Source of the DNA: UBA2166 sp964463965
GTDB taxonomy: Bacteria > Nitrospirota > Nitrospiria > Nitrospirales > UBA2166
Direction: 5' to 3'
DNA: 64,000 bases
Assembly: GCA_964463965.1 (NCBI GenBank)
Contig: CAYXED010000003.1
Coordinates: forward strand, 146,998 to 210,997
Below the pieces are notes generated by a model. It had not been told where the DNA came from. It worked only from the letters and a program-made list of their open reading frames with translations, and searched no databases. Shown piece by piece: positions 17,230 to 25,443 of this stretch. Each line of letters begins with the position of its first letter. Within the stretch, counting starts at the first letter, position 1. The position numbers were made by a program, and so were the translations under genes.

Positions 17230-18300
17230 ATGGAGAGAGTAAAAGAAAAAAAATGGGAAATAGCTTCGTTAATACTTGTGGGACTTGGAGCGCTTGTTAC
17301 AACTATAGTTTGGTTTGGACTGTGGGAGAAGGGCCCAAAGATTGAAGTTGGGCAGGACGGTGCTTCAATGGTTCTCATTCCGGCAGGTTCATTCACGATG
17401 GGCAGTACCCAGGATCACCTTGAAAGTGTACTAAAAGAGTGTGGGCCACTGTGCAAATTAGAATGGATGAAGAGAGAATGGCCACCCCATGAAGTTTATC
17501 TTGATGCATTTTATATCGATCAGTATGAAGTTACGAATGCGCGTTATCAGGCCTTTGTTCTGGCAACGGGACATCGTGTGCCTGTACAAGAGGAAAAAAA
17601 GAAAACACGCACACAAGATGTTGCAGCGCGTAATGGCCTTCAGCAGTCGCGTCCAGAGGACATCATGAAAATGAAAGGAGATCTTCCAGAAGAAGACGAT
17701 ATTATCTTTGATTTAAACGTTTGGGATGGGGATCAAGTTCCTGAAATAGCAAAAGAGCTTCCGGTTGTGTTGGTAAGTTGGGATGATGCGCTGGCTTATT
17801 GTGATTGGGCTGGACGACGACTTCCAACAGAGGCTGAATGGGAAAAGTCTGCTAGGGGGGATGATGCTCGATTGTATCCCTGGGGAGATAAATGGGATAG
17901 AAATCGTAGCAACAATGGAAGCTATCAAGCGGATCGAGAGCTTATTCGACTAGAGTGGTGGCAGCGATGGTGGTTGCGTGAAGGTTTGGCTCAGCAGGAA
18001 AAAGAAGGTGTGGCCTCGTTACAAACGGTTGTGGGGAACTTTGAGAGCGGAGTCAGTCCGTATGGGGTTTATGATTTGGCTGGGAATGTTTGGGAGTGGG
18101 GACGTGATTGGTTTTCAGAGGATGCCTATATTAAGTCACAAATAAAAAATCCAACTGGACCGCCAAATGGCACACATCGTGTGGCGCGTGGTGGCTCGTT
18201 TATGGATCCTCGTAATCGTTTGCGGGCTTCTGCGAGAATTAAGCTTGAATCCTCTGCACGACGACCTAATATAGGTTTTCGATGTGCGAAGGATGCCTGA
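17230..18300 (+). CDS. Membrane-anchored SUMF1/formylglycine-generating-type protein
   Basis: A cytoplasmic basic N-terminus and one membrane helix (ASLILVGLGALVTTIVWFGL) precede a SUMF1 (FGE-sulfatase) domain. Signature blocks are VLIPAGSFTMGS, YQVTN-like YEVTNARYQAF, RRLPTEAEWEKSARG, YPWGD, GVYDLAGNVWEWGRDW and RVARGGSF, ending in IGFRCAKD. The active-site Cys pair of true formylglycine-generating enzyme is not evident at the C-terminus, and no sulfatase is near, so a structural or other oxidase-like role is more likely. It probably faces the periplasm. It follows the ThyX-like gene by 31 bases. Confidence 0.85.
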   Translation: MERVKEKKWEIASLILVGLGALVTTIVWFGLWEKGPKIEVGQDGASMVLIPAGSFTMGSTQDHLESVLKECGPLCKLEWMKREWPPHEVYLDAFYIDQYEVTNARYQAFVLATGHRVPVQEEKKKTRTQDVAARNGLQQSRPEDIMKMKGDLPEEDDIIFDLNVWDGDQVPEIAKELPVVLVSWDDALAYCDWAGRRLPTEAEWEKSARGDDARLYPWGDKWDRNRSNNGSYQADRELIRLEWWQRWWLREGLAQQEKEGVASLQTVVGNFESGVSPYGVYDLAGNVWEWGRDWFSEDAYIKSQIKNPTGPPNGTHRVARGGSFMDPRNRLRASARIKLESSARRPNIGFRCAKDA

Positions 18301-18347
18301 ATCAGTTGTTGTGTGTTGAGGGCTATTGAGAGGGGCTCGAAATTCGT

Positions 18348-18375
18348 TTGACACCTCTTGGTCGGGATTTATAAT
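18348..18375 (+). promoter_or_regulatory. Consensus sigma70 promoter for tRNA-Leu
   Basis: Perfect TTGACA (18348-18353), a 16-base spacer and perfect TATAAT (18370-18375). Transcription would start about seven bases later, just before the tRNA at 18389. This is the clearest promoter in the window and shows that the host uses ordinary -35/-10 sequences. Confidence 0.9.
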
Positions 18376-18388
18376 AGATCCTGGTGAT

Positions 18389-18475
18389 GCCCGGATGGCG
18401 GAACTGGCAGACGCGCCAGACTCAAAATCTGGTTCCCTCACGGGAGTGGGAGTTCGACCCTCCCTCCGGGCACCA
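18389..18475 (+). tRNA. tRNA-Leu (anticodon CAA)
   Basis: 87 nt. The acceptor stem GCCCGGA pairs with TCCGGGC, with discriminator A and an encoded CCA end. The anticodon loop CTCAAAA gives CAA, which reads the UUG codon. The long variable arm (TTCCCTCACGGGA) is typical of a class II tRNA, and the T arm GGGAG-TTCGACC-CTCCC is intact. Confidence 0.96.
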
Positions 18476-18525
18476 CATCGTTGTCGATTACTCCTTAAAA
18501 TGTATATGTTATGGTGATGTAGAGT

Positions 18526-20193
18526 ATGGATATTAAGCATAAAAGTAAGGCTGTGACTGAGGGCCCTAGTCGTGCACCTGCACGCGCGATGCTAAAGGCT
18601 GTTGGTTTCACTGATGAAGATATTGCCAAGCCTCTGGTTGGGATTGCCAATACCTGGATTGAGATTATGCCATGTAATTTCCATCTTCGGAGGCTATCTG
18701 AACGTGTTAAGGAAGGTGTTAGAAAGGCTGGAGGTACACCCATAGAGTACAACACGATCGCAGTTTCTGATGGTATTTCTATGGGTACGGAAGGAATGAA
18801 GGCTTCTCTAATTAGCCGAGAGGTTATTGCAGACTCAATTGAACTTACTGCTCGAGGATACCTATTTGATGCGGTAATTGCATTGTCTGGTTGCGATAAG
18901 ACAATACCAGGGACTGTTATGGCTTTGTCGCGCCTCAACCTCCCATCTTTGATGCTTTATGGGGGTTCAATTATGCCTGGTCAGGTAGCTGAAAGAGACA
19001 TTACAATTCAAGATGTTTTTGAAGCAGTTGGTGCGAAAGCTGCAGGGCGTATGAGTGACGAAACATTTCGTGCGATTGAAGACCATGCCTGTCCTGGCCC
19101 TGGAGCCTGTGGAGGGCAATTTACGGCCAATACCATGTCAATTGCTTTTGAGTTTATGGGAATTTCTCCTATGGGGTTCAATGGGGTTCCTGCAATGGAC
19201 TCAAGAAAAGATGACGTAGCATTTCGTGCTGGAGAAATGGTCATGGATCTGCTTCGTCAAGGAACCGTTCCTTCGGAGATTATTACTCGCAATTCTCTTG
19301 AGAATGCTATTGCAGCTGTTGCAACAACGGGAGGATCAACCAATGCAGTTCTTCATCTCCTGGCAATTGCTCAGGAGGCCGGTATTCCTTTAGAGCTAGA
19401 GGATTTTGATGTCATTAATGGGAGAGTACCATTACTCGCTGATTTAAAACCGGGTGGGCGTTTTGTTGCAGCTGATCTATTTAACGCTGGTGGTACTCGT
19501 TTGGTTGCAAAGCGCCTAAGTGATGCAGGCTATCTTCATCAGGACCAACCAACTGTTAGTGGACGATTGTTAGGTGAAGAGGCAAGTGAAGCTAAGGAAA
19601 CTGCAGGACAAAAAGTTTTATACACTGTTGAAAGCCCTTTAAAAGCGACTGGAGGGCTTGTTATTCTCAAAGGTAATATTGCTCCGGAAGGATGTGTCCT
19701 AAAAGTGGCTGGACATGAACGTATAAAGCATAGTGGTCCAGCAAAGGTTTTTGATTGTGAAGAGGATGCTTTTGACGCTGTTCAGTGTGGGGCCATTAAA
19801 GCAGGTGATGTCGTCGTGATTCGTTACGAGGGGCCTCAGGGTGGGCCAGGAATGCGGGAAATGCTTGGTGTTACTGGTGCAATTATGGGTGCTGGTATTG
19901 GGGATTCTGTTGCATTGTTAACTGATGGAAGGTTTTCGGGAGCCACTCACGGTTTGATGGCTGGACATGTATCCCCAGAAGCTTCCAAAGGTGGCCCCAT
20001 AGCAGCGCTTAAGGATGGTGATATGATAACTTTTGATCTCTCACAACGACGCCTTGACGTGGAGCTTTCAGACAGTGAAATTTTACTGCGACTGAAAGAA
20101 TGGAACCCTCCTTCTCCCAACTACACAGCTGGAGTTATGGCTAAATATGCAAAGAGCGTGTCTTCAGCGGCATATGGGGCAATAACAACTTGA
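18526..20193 (+). CDS. ilvD: Dihydroxy-acid dehydratase
   Basis: Iron-sulfur enzyme of branched-chain amino acid synthesis that converts 2,3-dihydroxy acids to 2-keto acids. The cluster cysteines of the [2Fe-2S] type are present at 50 (MPCNFH), 123 (SGCDKT) and 195 (GACGGQFT). Lys125 next to Asp124 matches the carbamylated metal-binding Lys. The C-terminal GRFSGATHGLMAGHVSPEA block is conserved. 555 residues is standard. It stands alone, 50 bases after tRNA-Leu, and may be read from the same promoter. Confidence 0.96.
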   Translation: MDIKHKSKAVTEGPSRAPARAMLKAVGFTDEDIAKPLVGIANTWIEIMPCNFHLRRLSERVKEGVRKAGGTPIEYNTIAVSDGISMGTEGMKASLISREVIADSIELTARGYLFDAVIALSGCDKTIPGTVMALSRLNLPSLMLYGGSIMPGQVAERDITIQDVFEAVGAKAAGRMSDETFRAIEDHACPGPGACGGQFTANTMSIAFEFMGISPMGFNGVPAMDSRKDDVAFRAGEMVMDLLRQGTVPSEIITRNSLENAIAAVATTGGSTNAVLHLLAIAQEAGIPLELEDFDVINGRVPLLADLKPGGRFVAADLFNAGGTRLVAKRLSDAGYLHQDQPTVSGRLLGEEASEAKETAGQKVLYTVESPLKATGGLVILKGNIAPEGCVLKVAGHERIKHSGPAKVFDCEEDAFDAVQCGAIKAGDVVVIRYEGPQGGPGMREMLGVTGAIMGAGIGDSVALLTDGRFSGATHGLMAGHVSPEASKGGPIAALKDGDMITFDLSQRRLDVELSDSEILLRLKEWNPPSPNYTAGVMAKYAKSVSSAAYGAITT

Positions 20194-20251
20194 TTCATTG
20201 ATGGTGTTAGCTCTGTATTGAGAACCTAGTTTTTAAGCCAATGGATGCTGG

Positions 20252-20938
20252 CTAGAACAGGTTTTCAATTTGTATTTTTTTCGCAAGTAGATGAATCCCC
20301 TCGTCCCACTCACTATCTAATGAATCAATATGTTCAACTGTCACATGTACAGGGATATTGGTAAATTCTTTGATGCAGGACAATGTGGTGTTTGGTTCGA
20401 TTTCTGGGGGTAGTAGGTTAGGATAGTTTATTATTAGCGCTGCAATAGGAATCATGTTTTCTTTTAGTGCGTTGATTGTCAGGAGGGTATGATTGATCGT
20501 CCCAAGATCTGCCCGGGTCACTACTAATGCGGGTATTTGAAAATATTGAATTAAGTTTACGATGGAGTATTTTGACATTATAGGAGTCATTACTCCTCCA
20601 ATTCCCTCCACGAGTAGAATGTCGTGACGCGATTGTAAGATGTCAAAAGAGCTTTTAACCTTCTTGATATCAATTGCTATGCCTTCTAGTGTGGCAGCTA
20701 TTTGTGGAGCGAGTGGGTGCTCAAATTGATATGGATTAATTCTCTCAAGTGGATCTGATACTTGTGCCGCATGGATTAGGCGATCAACGTCGTTTGGGTG
20801 ACTCTTTGCACCAGTCAAGAATGGTTTCATCACACCGACATTTTTTCCTTGAGCACGGAGTTTTGTTGCTAAGGCGCAGGTAATAGTAGTTTTCCCAACG
20901 CCAGTGTCCGTGCCAGTTATGAATATTCCTTGCCCCAT
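20252..20938 (-). CDS. bioD: Dethiobiotin synthetase
   Basis: ATP-dependent carboxylation closing the ureido ring of biotin. The P-loop GTDTGVGKTTITCAL and GVMKPFLTGA (canonical Lys-Pro-x-x-Thr-Gly) are present, along with VEGIGGVMTPI. 228 residues is the usual length. It converges on ilvD and diverges from the metallophosphoesterase. Another biotin gene, bioF, lies about 8 kb away beyond the ceramide locus; bioA and bioB are not seen. Confidence 0.93.
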   Translation of the reverse strand: MGQGIFITGTDTGVGKTTITCALATKLRAQGKNVGVMKPFLTGAKSHPNDVDRLIHAAQVSDPLERINPYQFEHPLAPQIAATLEGIAIDIKKVKSSFDILQSRHDILLVEGIGGVMTPIMSKYSIVNLIQYFQIPALVVTRADLGTINHTLLTINALKENMIPIAALIINYPNLLPPEIEPNTTLSCIKEFTNIPVHVTVEHIDSLDSEWDEGIHLLAKKIQIENLF

Positions 20939-21009
20939 ATGGTTTTAGGATGTGTTAGGTAATTTTCTGCTTATACCCGTAAGTTTTAACTCTGATCAGA
21001 TGATACTAA

Positions 21010-21037
21010 TTGACCTTTGGGTATATATTCATTTAAT
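21010..21037 (+). promoter_or_regulatory. Candidate promoter for the metallophosphoesterase
   Basis: TTGACC (21010-21015), 16-base spacer, TTTAAT (21032-21037). If used, the transcript would begin about three bases before the ATG at 21047, giving a nearly leaderless mRNA. It would also exclude the alternative TTG start at 21017. Confidence 0.35.
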
Positions 21038-21046
21038 ACTTCTCTC

Positions 21047-21961
21047 ATGAGCAAGTCTTTTACTATTGCGCAATTGTCTGACCCACATTTGTCATCGCTT
21101 GATGGCGTTAGTATACGCGATTTGTTTAACAAGAGGATGCTTGGTTATTTATCATGGTATTTCAATCGACGTTTACGATACCGACCGGAGATTCTTGCAG
21201 CACTTGTAAAAGATATAAAGCTTCAAAGTCCCGATCACATTCTTGTTACAGGGGACCTAACTCATATAGGTTTGCCCCATGAATTTTATCAGGTTAAAAA
21301 ATGGCTGGATGCTTTGGGGCCTCCTTCAGCAGTAACTGTCGTTCCTGGGAATCATGATGCTTATATTAAATCAAAATACGATGAGGTGTTGTCAGTATGG
21401 GATGCCTATCTTGCTTCAGATCCCGCGGTGAAACCTAAAAATGGTGAAACTGACTATTTCCCAATCCTGAGAGTTAGGGGGAGGGTCGCATTCATTGGCC
21501 TGTCAACTGCTATATCGTCACCGCCATTTTTTGCCGTTGGGAAAATTGGATGGATGCAACTGAAGGCCTTGGAGAAAATGTTAATAGAAATGAGGACGCG
21601 TGGATTATTCAGAGTAATATTTCTTCATCACCCACCTATTCCTGGTACAGTTTCGTGGGCAAAGCGACTTATTGATCATGGCCAATTTTACTCAATTTTG
21701 AAAGAGCATGGGGCCGAGTTAGTCCTACATGGGCATGCTCATCACTCTTCGATAAATGAGATGGTCTCTTCCGGGGTTAGTATTCCAACAATTGGTGTAG
21801 CTGCAGCGTCAGCGATTAGCGAAGAGAAAGGTCGCGTGGCTCAATACCATATGTACCGAGTTGCTTCTCAGGAAGGAGTTTGGAGTGTGCAGTTGACTGT
21901 GCGCGAATATTCACATAGTTCAAAAAGATTTGTTGAAGTAGGTTTACCGGTAACGCTTTAG
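21047..21961 (+). CDS. Metallophosphoesterase (CpdA/Icc-like)
   Basis: Calcineurin-like phosphoesterase with all metal motifs: AQLSDPHLS (D-x-H), LVTGDLTHIG (GD), VVPGNHDAY (GNHD), FLHHPPIP and LHGHAHHSSI (GHxH). Members hydrolyse cyclic nucleotides, phospholipids or nucleotide-lipid substrates. The substrate is unknown here. It converges on the GNAT gene of the ceramide locus (27-base gap), so a role in sphingolipid turnover is possible but unproven. ATG at 21047 is chosen over TTG at 21017 because it directly precedes the conserved KSFTIAQLSD. Confidence 0.8.
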   Translation: MSKSFTIAQLSDPHLSSLDGVSIRDLFNKRMLGYLSWYFNRRLRYRPEILAALVKDIKLQSPDHILVTGDLTHIGLPHEFYQVKKWLDALGPPSAVTVVPGNHDAYIKSKYDEVLSVWDAYLASDPAVKPKNGETDYFPILRVRGRVAFIGLSTAISSPPFFAVGKIGWMQLKALEKMLIEMRTRGLFRVIFLHHPPIPGTVSWAKRLIDHGQFYSILKEHGAELVLHGHAHHSSINEMVSSGVSIPTIGVAAASAISEEKGRVAQYHMYRVASQEGVWSVQLTVREYSHSSKRFVEVGLPVTL

Positions 21962-21987
21962 GCTGAGAAAATTTTACTAGTGATGTG

Positions 21988-23169
21988 CTATAGATCTTTT
22001 TCATAGATTCTGTATTTTTTGTACGGAATACCGCCTAGTGATTTGAGAATGTTATGCATGCCGTAGTTATCCTCTAAAATCCATGACAGTTCAACTTCTT
22101 GAATCCCGCGTTTAAGTCCAGGTTCTCTGACGGCGTCTATAACCATAAATGCGAGTGCTGTCCCAAGGAGACTTCGTTGGTAGCGTTTCCGGACCCCCAT
22201 AAGGGGAATACGTGCAGTTGTTGGATAAGTCGCTTTTAGCCGCCATAGCAGCTTCATCCATCCAAAAGGGAGTAGGTTTCCATTTAGATCACGGATTGCT
22301 TCATTAACATTTGGGAACACAGCAATCATTGCAGCGGGAATGCCATCAACTTCAGCAATTTGAACTAAGTCTTGAGGGACAAGATATTTAAGCGTTTGTG
22401 CAAGATGTGAAAACTCCATCGCTGTAAATGGAATATATCCCCAATTGTCAGACCAGGCATCGTTGAAGATGTCCTGCAAGATGGAAATATCGTGGTCAAA
22501 GTTTTTGCGGCGTAGGGGACGTACGTTAACTCGTTCTGTTGTTCGTGCTGCAATTGCCCTCATCACCTGTGGGGTTTCAAATAAAGCATTGATGCGATAT
22601 GCAAATGTGTCCTTTGCTTTATGGTAGTGTTGTTTTGTGAGATGCGGTCCGTAATATTTTCGTGCATGGCCCATCATGACCATTGGAGGTGTGCTGAACC
22701 CATCAATCAGTAATCCACACTCCTCGTTAATCGACAAATTAAATGGACCTCTTATTTTCTTCATTCCTTGATTGCGCAACCAAGTCTCTGCAGTCTTGCA
22801 TAAAGTGTCGAATGTTTCCGTGTTGTCTTCTGACTCAATCATTCCAAAAAAACCCGTGTTGTCTTGGTATCGCGTTAAATGGAGTTGATCTATCTGTGCA
22901 CTAATACGACCAACTGGTTTTTTGTCCCGGTATGCCACCCAGAATTGAGCACTTGCGTGTTCAAAGTAGGGGTTGCTCTTTGCTAGGCGACTTTTTCGTT
23001 CAAGAATGAGTGGAGGTACCCATGCAGGATCATCTGAGTAAATTAGCCATGGTATACGGACAAAATCATTGAGTAATCGACGGTTTTTCACTGGCACAAC
23101 ACTGAGTGTGCCTTGCAAAGAGCCTTTGTAAGGTGATCCCATCTTGTCGCCAATCATTTTTTCAGACAC
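21988..23169 (-). CDS. bcerS: GNAT-family acyltransferase, candidate bacterial ceramide synthase
   Basis: 393-residue protein of the long GNAT-like group that includes the Caulobacter bacterial ceramide synthase, which N-acylates the long-chain base. Visible blocks are LIYSDDPAWVPPLILERKSRL, FWVAYRDKKPVGRI (acetyltransferase-like strand), IRGPFNLSINEECGLLIDGF and, in the C-terminal lobe, AEVDGIPAAMIAVFPN and ELSWILEDNYGMHNILKSLG. The assignment rests on family type plus its place next to acyl-AMP ligase, CerR-like, ACP and Spt genes. The start is uncertain: GTG 23169 or in-frame ATGs at 23157 or 23142; none has a clear ribosome-binding site. Confidence 0.72.
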   Translation of the reverse strand: MSEKMIGDKMGSPYKGSLQGTLSVVPVKNRRLLNDFVRIPWLIYSDDPAWVPPLILERKSRLAKSNPYFEHASAQFWVAYRDKKPVGRISAQIDQLHLTRYQDNTGFFGMIESEDNTETFDTLCKTAETWLRNQGMKKIRGPFNLSINEECGLLIDGFSTPPMVMMGHARKYYGPHLTKQHYHKAKDTFAYRINALFETPQVMRAIAARTTERVNVRPLRRKNFDHDISILQDIFNDAWSDNWGYIPFTAMEFSHLAQTLKYLVPQDLVQIAEVDGIPAAMIAVFPNVNEAIRDLNGNLLPFGWMKLLWRLKATYPTTARIPLMGVRKRYQRSLLGTALAFMVIDAVREPGLKRGIQEVELSWILEDNYGMHNILKSLGGIPYKKYRIYEKDL

Positions 23170-23349
23170 TGTCGTTATTTTTGGGTTTCCCGATAGAAGG
23201 TAATGGGATCACGTGGATGCTCTAAGGTATAGTTATTGGGCCTTTGTTAAAGGAACCCACATCAAAAATATTTATTTGTACAAGGGTTTCAAGGTAGATA
23301 TACTCTACTTGTGCGGGTGAATGATTGCAATTATTATGATCAGGCTCTT

Positions 23350-23371
23350 GTGTCATTTTTTAAAAGGCACT
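23350..23371. repeat. Gapped direct repeat, copy 1
   Basis: GTGTCATTTTT, six variable bases, GCACT. All 16 fixed bases recur in copy 2, 102 bases downstream. This copy is also an imperfect dyad (GTG-C-TTTT ... AAAA-G-CAC), as expected for a dimeric regulator site. Confidence 0.7.
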
Positions 23372-23451
23372 ATTCTCTTTAGGCGAGGGTTTTTGATGCT
23401 ATAAATCTGTATTTTTTTATCTGAGTTCTAGGTGATTTCGATCTTTATTTC

Positions 23452-23473
23452 GTGTCATTTTTCTGACAGCACT
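23452..23473. repeat. Gapped direct repeat, copy 2
   Basis: Second copy of GTGTCATTTTT-N6-GCACT. It ends about 45 bases upstream of the candidate extended -10 for the acyl-AMP ligase operon, a position suited to an activator or to a repressor loop with copy 1. Confidence 0.7.
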
Positions 23474-23515
23474 TTTTACCACAAGGAGTAGCTGGAAAGT
23501 TTAAATTTGCGTTTT

Positions 23516-23524
23516 TGCTACAAT
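23516..23524 (+). promoter_or_regulatory. Candidate extended -10 promoter of the ceramide operon
   Basis: TGC-TACAAT (hexamer 23519-23524) with no good -35 hexamer, which fits an extended -10 promoter or one helped by an activator. The leader to the first ATG would be about 95 bases. Confidence 0.35.
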
Positions 23525-23627
23525 ATCTATAGAGTTACGGGTTAATTTTACCTGACTTGCGTGCTTTGAACGTTAGAGGTGTTTTTTTTAAGAATTTTAA
23601 GTATTTACTATTACCTTTGGGGGTGTG

Positions 23628-25427
23628 ATGGTTAATGAAATGAAGCCAACTCCAACGGAGAACTCTGTCCCGCTTGTGCCGGGTGAGTTTGCAAATCTTG
23701 CGGGAGCGCTTGACTATGCAGCTCGAGGTGTAACTGGGTGTAACTTCTATACTGGCAAGGGTGATCTCTATGCAGTACTCTCTTACCGACAGTTACGTGA
23801 AGATGCTCAAATTTTGGCACGTCGGCTGCATGGCTTAGGTCTTGAGCGTGGGGCACGGGTTGCCTTACTGGCAGATACTAACCCAGATTTCATGCGCTTT
23901 TTCTTTGCTTGTCAATATGCGGGTTTGGTGCCCGTTCCTTTGCCTGCTTCTGTTCATCTAGCCAGTCGGTCTGGCTATGTGCAGCAAGTTAGGGCACTAT
24001 TGCTGAAGTGCCAGGCTTCAGTGGCAGTGGTGCCGCCTGGATTCCTTTCCTTTATTTCCGAGGCTGCTGAGGGGCTCGACCTCACCTTTATTGGCAGTCC
24101 AGATGATTTTATAGGACTTCCTAAAGCTACTGATGAGTTAAGCCCTCTTGGTTCAGATGAGCTTGCGTATCTCCAGTTTACCTCTGGGAGTACACGATTC
24201 CCTCGCGGTGTGATGATTACGCAACGAGCAGCGCTAAATAACCTGTCGGGGATTATAAAATACGGTCTTGCTGTTCGCCCTTCTGATAGATGTGTTTCGT
24301 GGCTTCCGTTCTATCACGATATGGGGCTTGTGGGCTTTGTTCTTGGCCCCGTTGCTTCTCAGCTCTCTGTTGACTACCTCAGTCCAAGAGACTTTGCGAT
24401 GCGTCCTCGACAATGGCTTTCGTTGATCGCTAAAAATAAAGCAACAATTTCTTTTAGTCCTACTTTTGGGTATGAGTTGTGTGCACGGCGGGTGCGTGAA
24501 GAAGATGCAGCAACTCTTGATCTTACTACTTGGCGGGTTGCAGGCGCGGGAGCGGAGATGATTCGCCATGAATCACTTGCAAATTTTGCAACTGTCTTAA
24601 AGCGAACGGGTTTTAATGCTAATGCTTTTATGGCCTGTTATGGCATGGCAGAGTGCTCACTCGCCGTGAGTTTTGCGCCTTTATCTCAAGGGCTTGATGT
24701 GGATTGCGTTGATAGGGATTATCTTTCCAAGTGGCATCTAGCGAAAGCTATGCCCAGTCAGCTTGAGCATGATCGAGGATTACGGGTTAGCAGTTTTGTT
24801 AACTGTGGACAACCTTTGCCGGAATATGAAATCCAAATTCGAAACGAACAGGGTAAGGAGCTGGGTGATCGAGAATGTGGTACTATTTTTCTTCGTGGGC
24901 CTAGCATTATGACCAGTTATTTTGGTGATCCAGATGCAACAAAAGAAGTGCTGTCATCTGACGGATGGTTAAATACAGGTGATATTGGCTACCGTTATCA
25001 GGGGCACATTTTTATCACCGGACGGGCCAAAGATGTCATTATCATCAACGGGAGGAACATTTGGCCTCAAGACCTTGAGTATTTAGCGGAACAGCAACCT
25101 GAAGTTCGACCTGGTGATGCATCTGCGTTCTCAGTGTCGGGAAGTGACGGCGATGAAATTGCGGTAATGGTGGTTCAATGTGGAGAATTTACAGGTTCTG
25201 AAGGGGGCAACCTTGTTACTCGACTTCAGGGTATGATTCGTGATGAGATTGGTATTAATTGTTTTATTGAGTTAGTTCGTCCTCACACTTTGCCGCGAAC
25301 TTCATCAGGTAAACTTTCTCGTTCTGGAACGAGGCAGGACTTTTTGTATCGTCGCGACCTTCTTGGGTCTGGCAAAGTTGACCATGAGGCTCCTGATTCA
25401 GCTCGTGAATGTGGGGCCGCGGGGTGA
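23628..25427 (+). CDS. Fatty acyl-AMP ligase / acyl-ACP synthetase of the ceramide locus
   Basis: About 599-residue adenylate-forming enzyme of the FAAL/acyl-ACP synthetase type. AMP-binding motif FTSGSTRFPRGVM (about 185-197), then SWLPFYHDMGLVGFVLGP, CYGMAECSLA, GWLNTGDIGY and C-terminal GRAKDVIIINGRNIWPQDLE and PRTSSGKLSR with the catalytic Lys. It should activate a fatty acid and load it on the ACP encoded downstream, as acps does in the Caulobacter ceramide cluster. The ATG at 23628 follows a GGGGG ribosome-binding site; a GTG at 23625 and ATG at 23640 are alternatives. First gene of the four-gene operon. Confidence 0.85.
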   Translation: MVNEMKPTPTENSVPLVPGEFANLAGALDYAARGVTGCNFYTGKGDLYAVLSYRQLREDAQILARRLHGLGLERGARVALLADTNPDFMRFFFACQYAGLVPVPLPASVHLASRSGYVQQVRALLLKCQASVAVVPPGFLSFISEAAEGLDLTFIGSPDDFIGLPKATDELSPLGSDELAYLQFTSGSTRFPRGVMITQRAALNNLSGIIKYGLAVRPSDRCVSWLPFYHDMGLVGFVLGPVASQLSVDYLSPRDFAMRPRQWLSLIAKNKATISFSPTFGYELCARRVREEDAATLDLTTWRVAGAGAEMIRHESLANFATVLKRTGFNANAFMACYGMAECSLAVSFAPLSQGLDVDCVDRDYLSKWHLAKAMPSQLEHDRGLRVSSFVNCGQPLPEYEIQIRNEQGKELGDRECGTIFLRGPSIMTSYFGDPDATKEVLSSDGWLNTGDIGYRYQGHIFITGRAKDVIIINGRNIWPQDLEYLAEQQPEVRPGDASAFSVSGSDGDEIAVMVVQCGEFTGSEGGNLVTRLQGMIRDEIGINCFIELVRPHTLPRTSSGKLSRSGTRQDFLYRRDLLGSGKVDHEAPDSARECGAAG

Positions 25428-25443
25428 TTGTTAAGTTTATCTC

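Larger units (their letters stand above)
23170..23627. other. Divergent control region of the ceramide locus
   Basis: About 455 bases without a gene between the divergent GNAT and acyl-AMP ligase genes. It holds a gapped direct repeat (23350-23371 and 23452-23473), an extended -10 element at 23516-23524 and a small CCTTT-GTT-AAAGG dyad at 23241-23253. No ORF with a plausible ribosome-binding site was found. Confidence 0.6.

Noticed and set aside
21047..21961. LpxH (UDP-diacylglucosamine hydrolase) identity for the metallophosphoesterase
   Set aside because: LpxI is present in the lipid A operon, and the protein is longer than LpxH and looks more like the general CpdA/Icc group.
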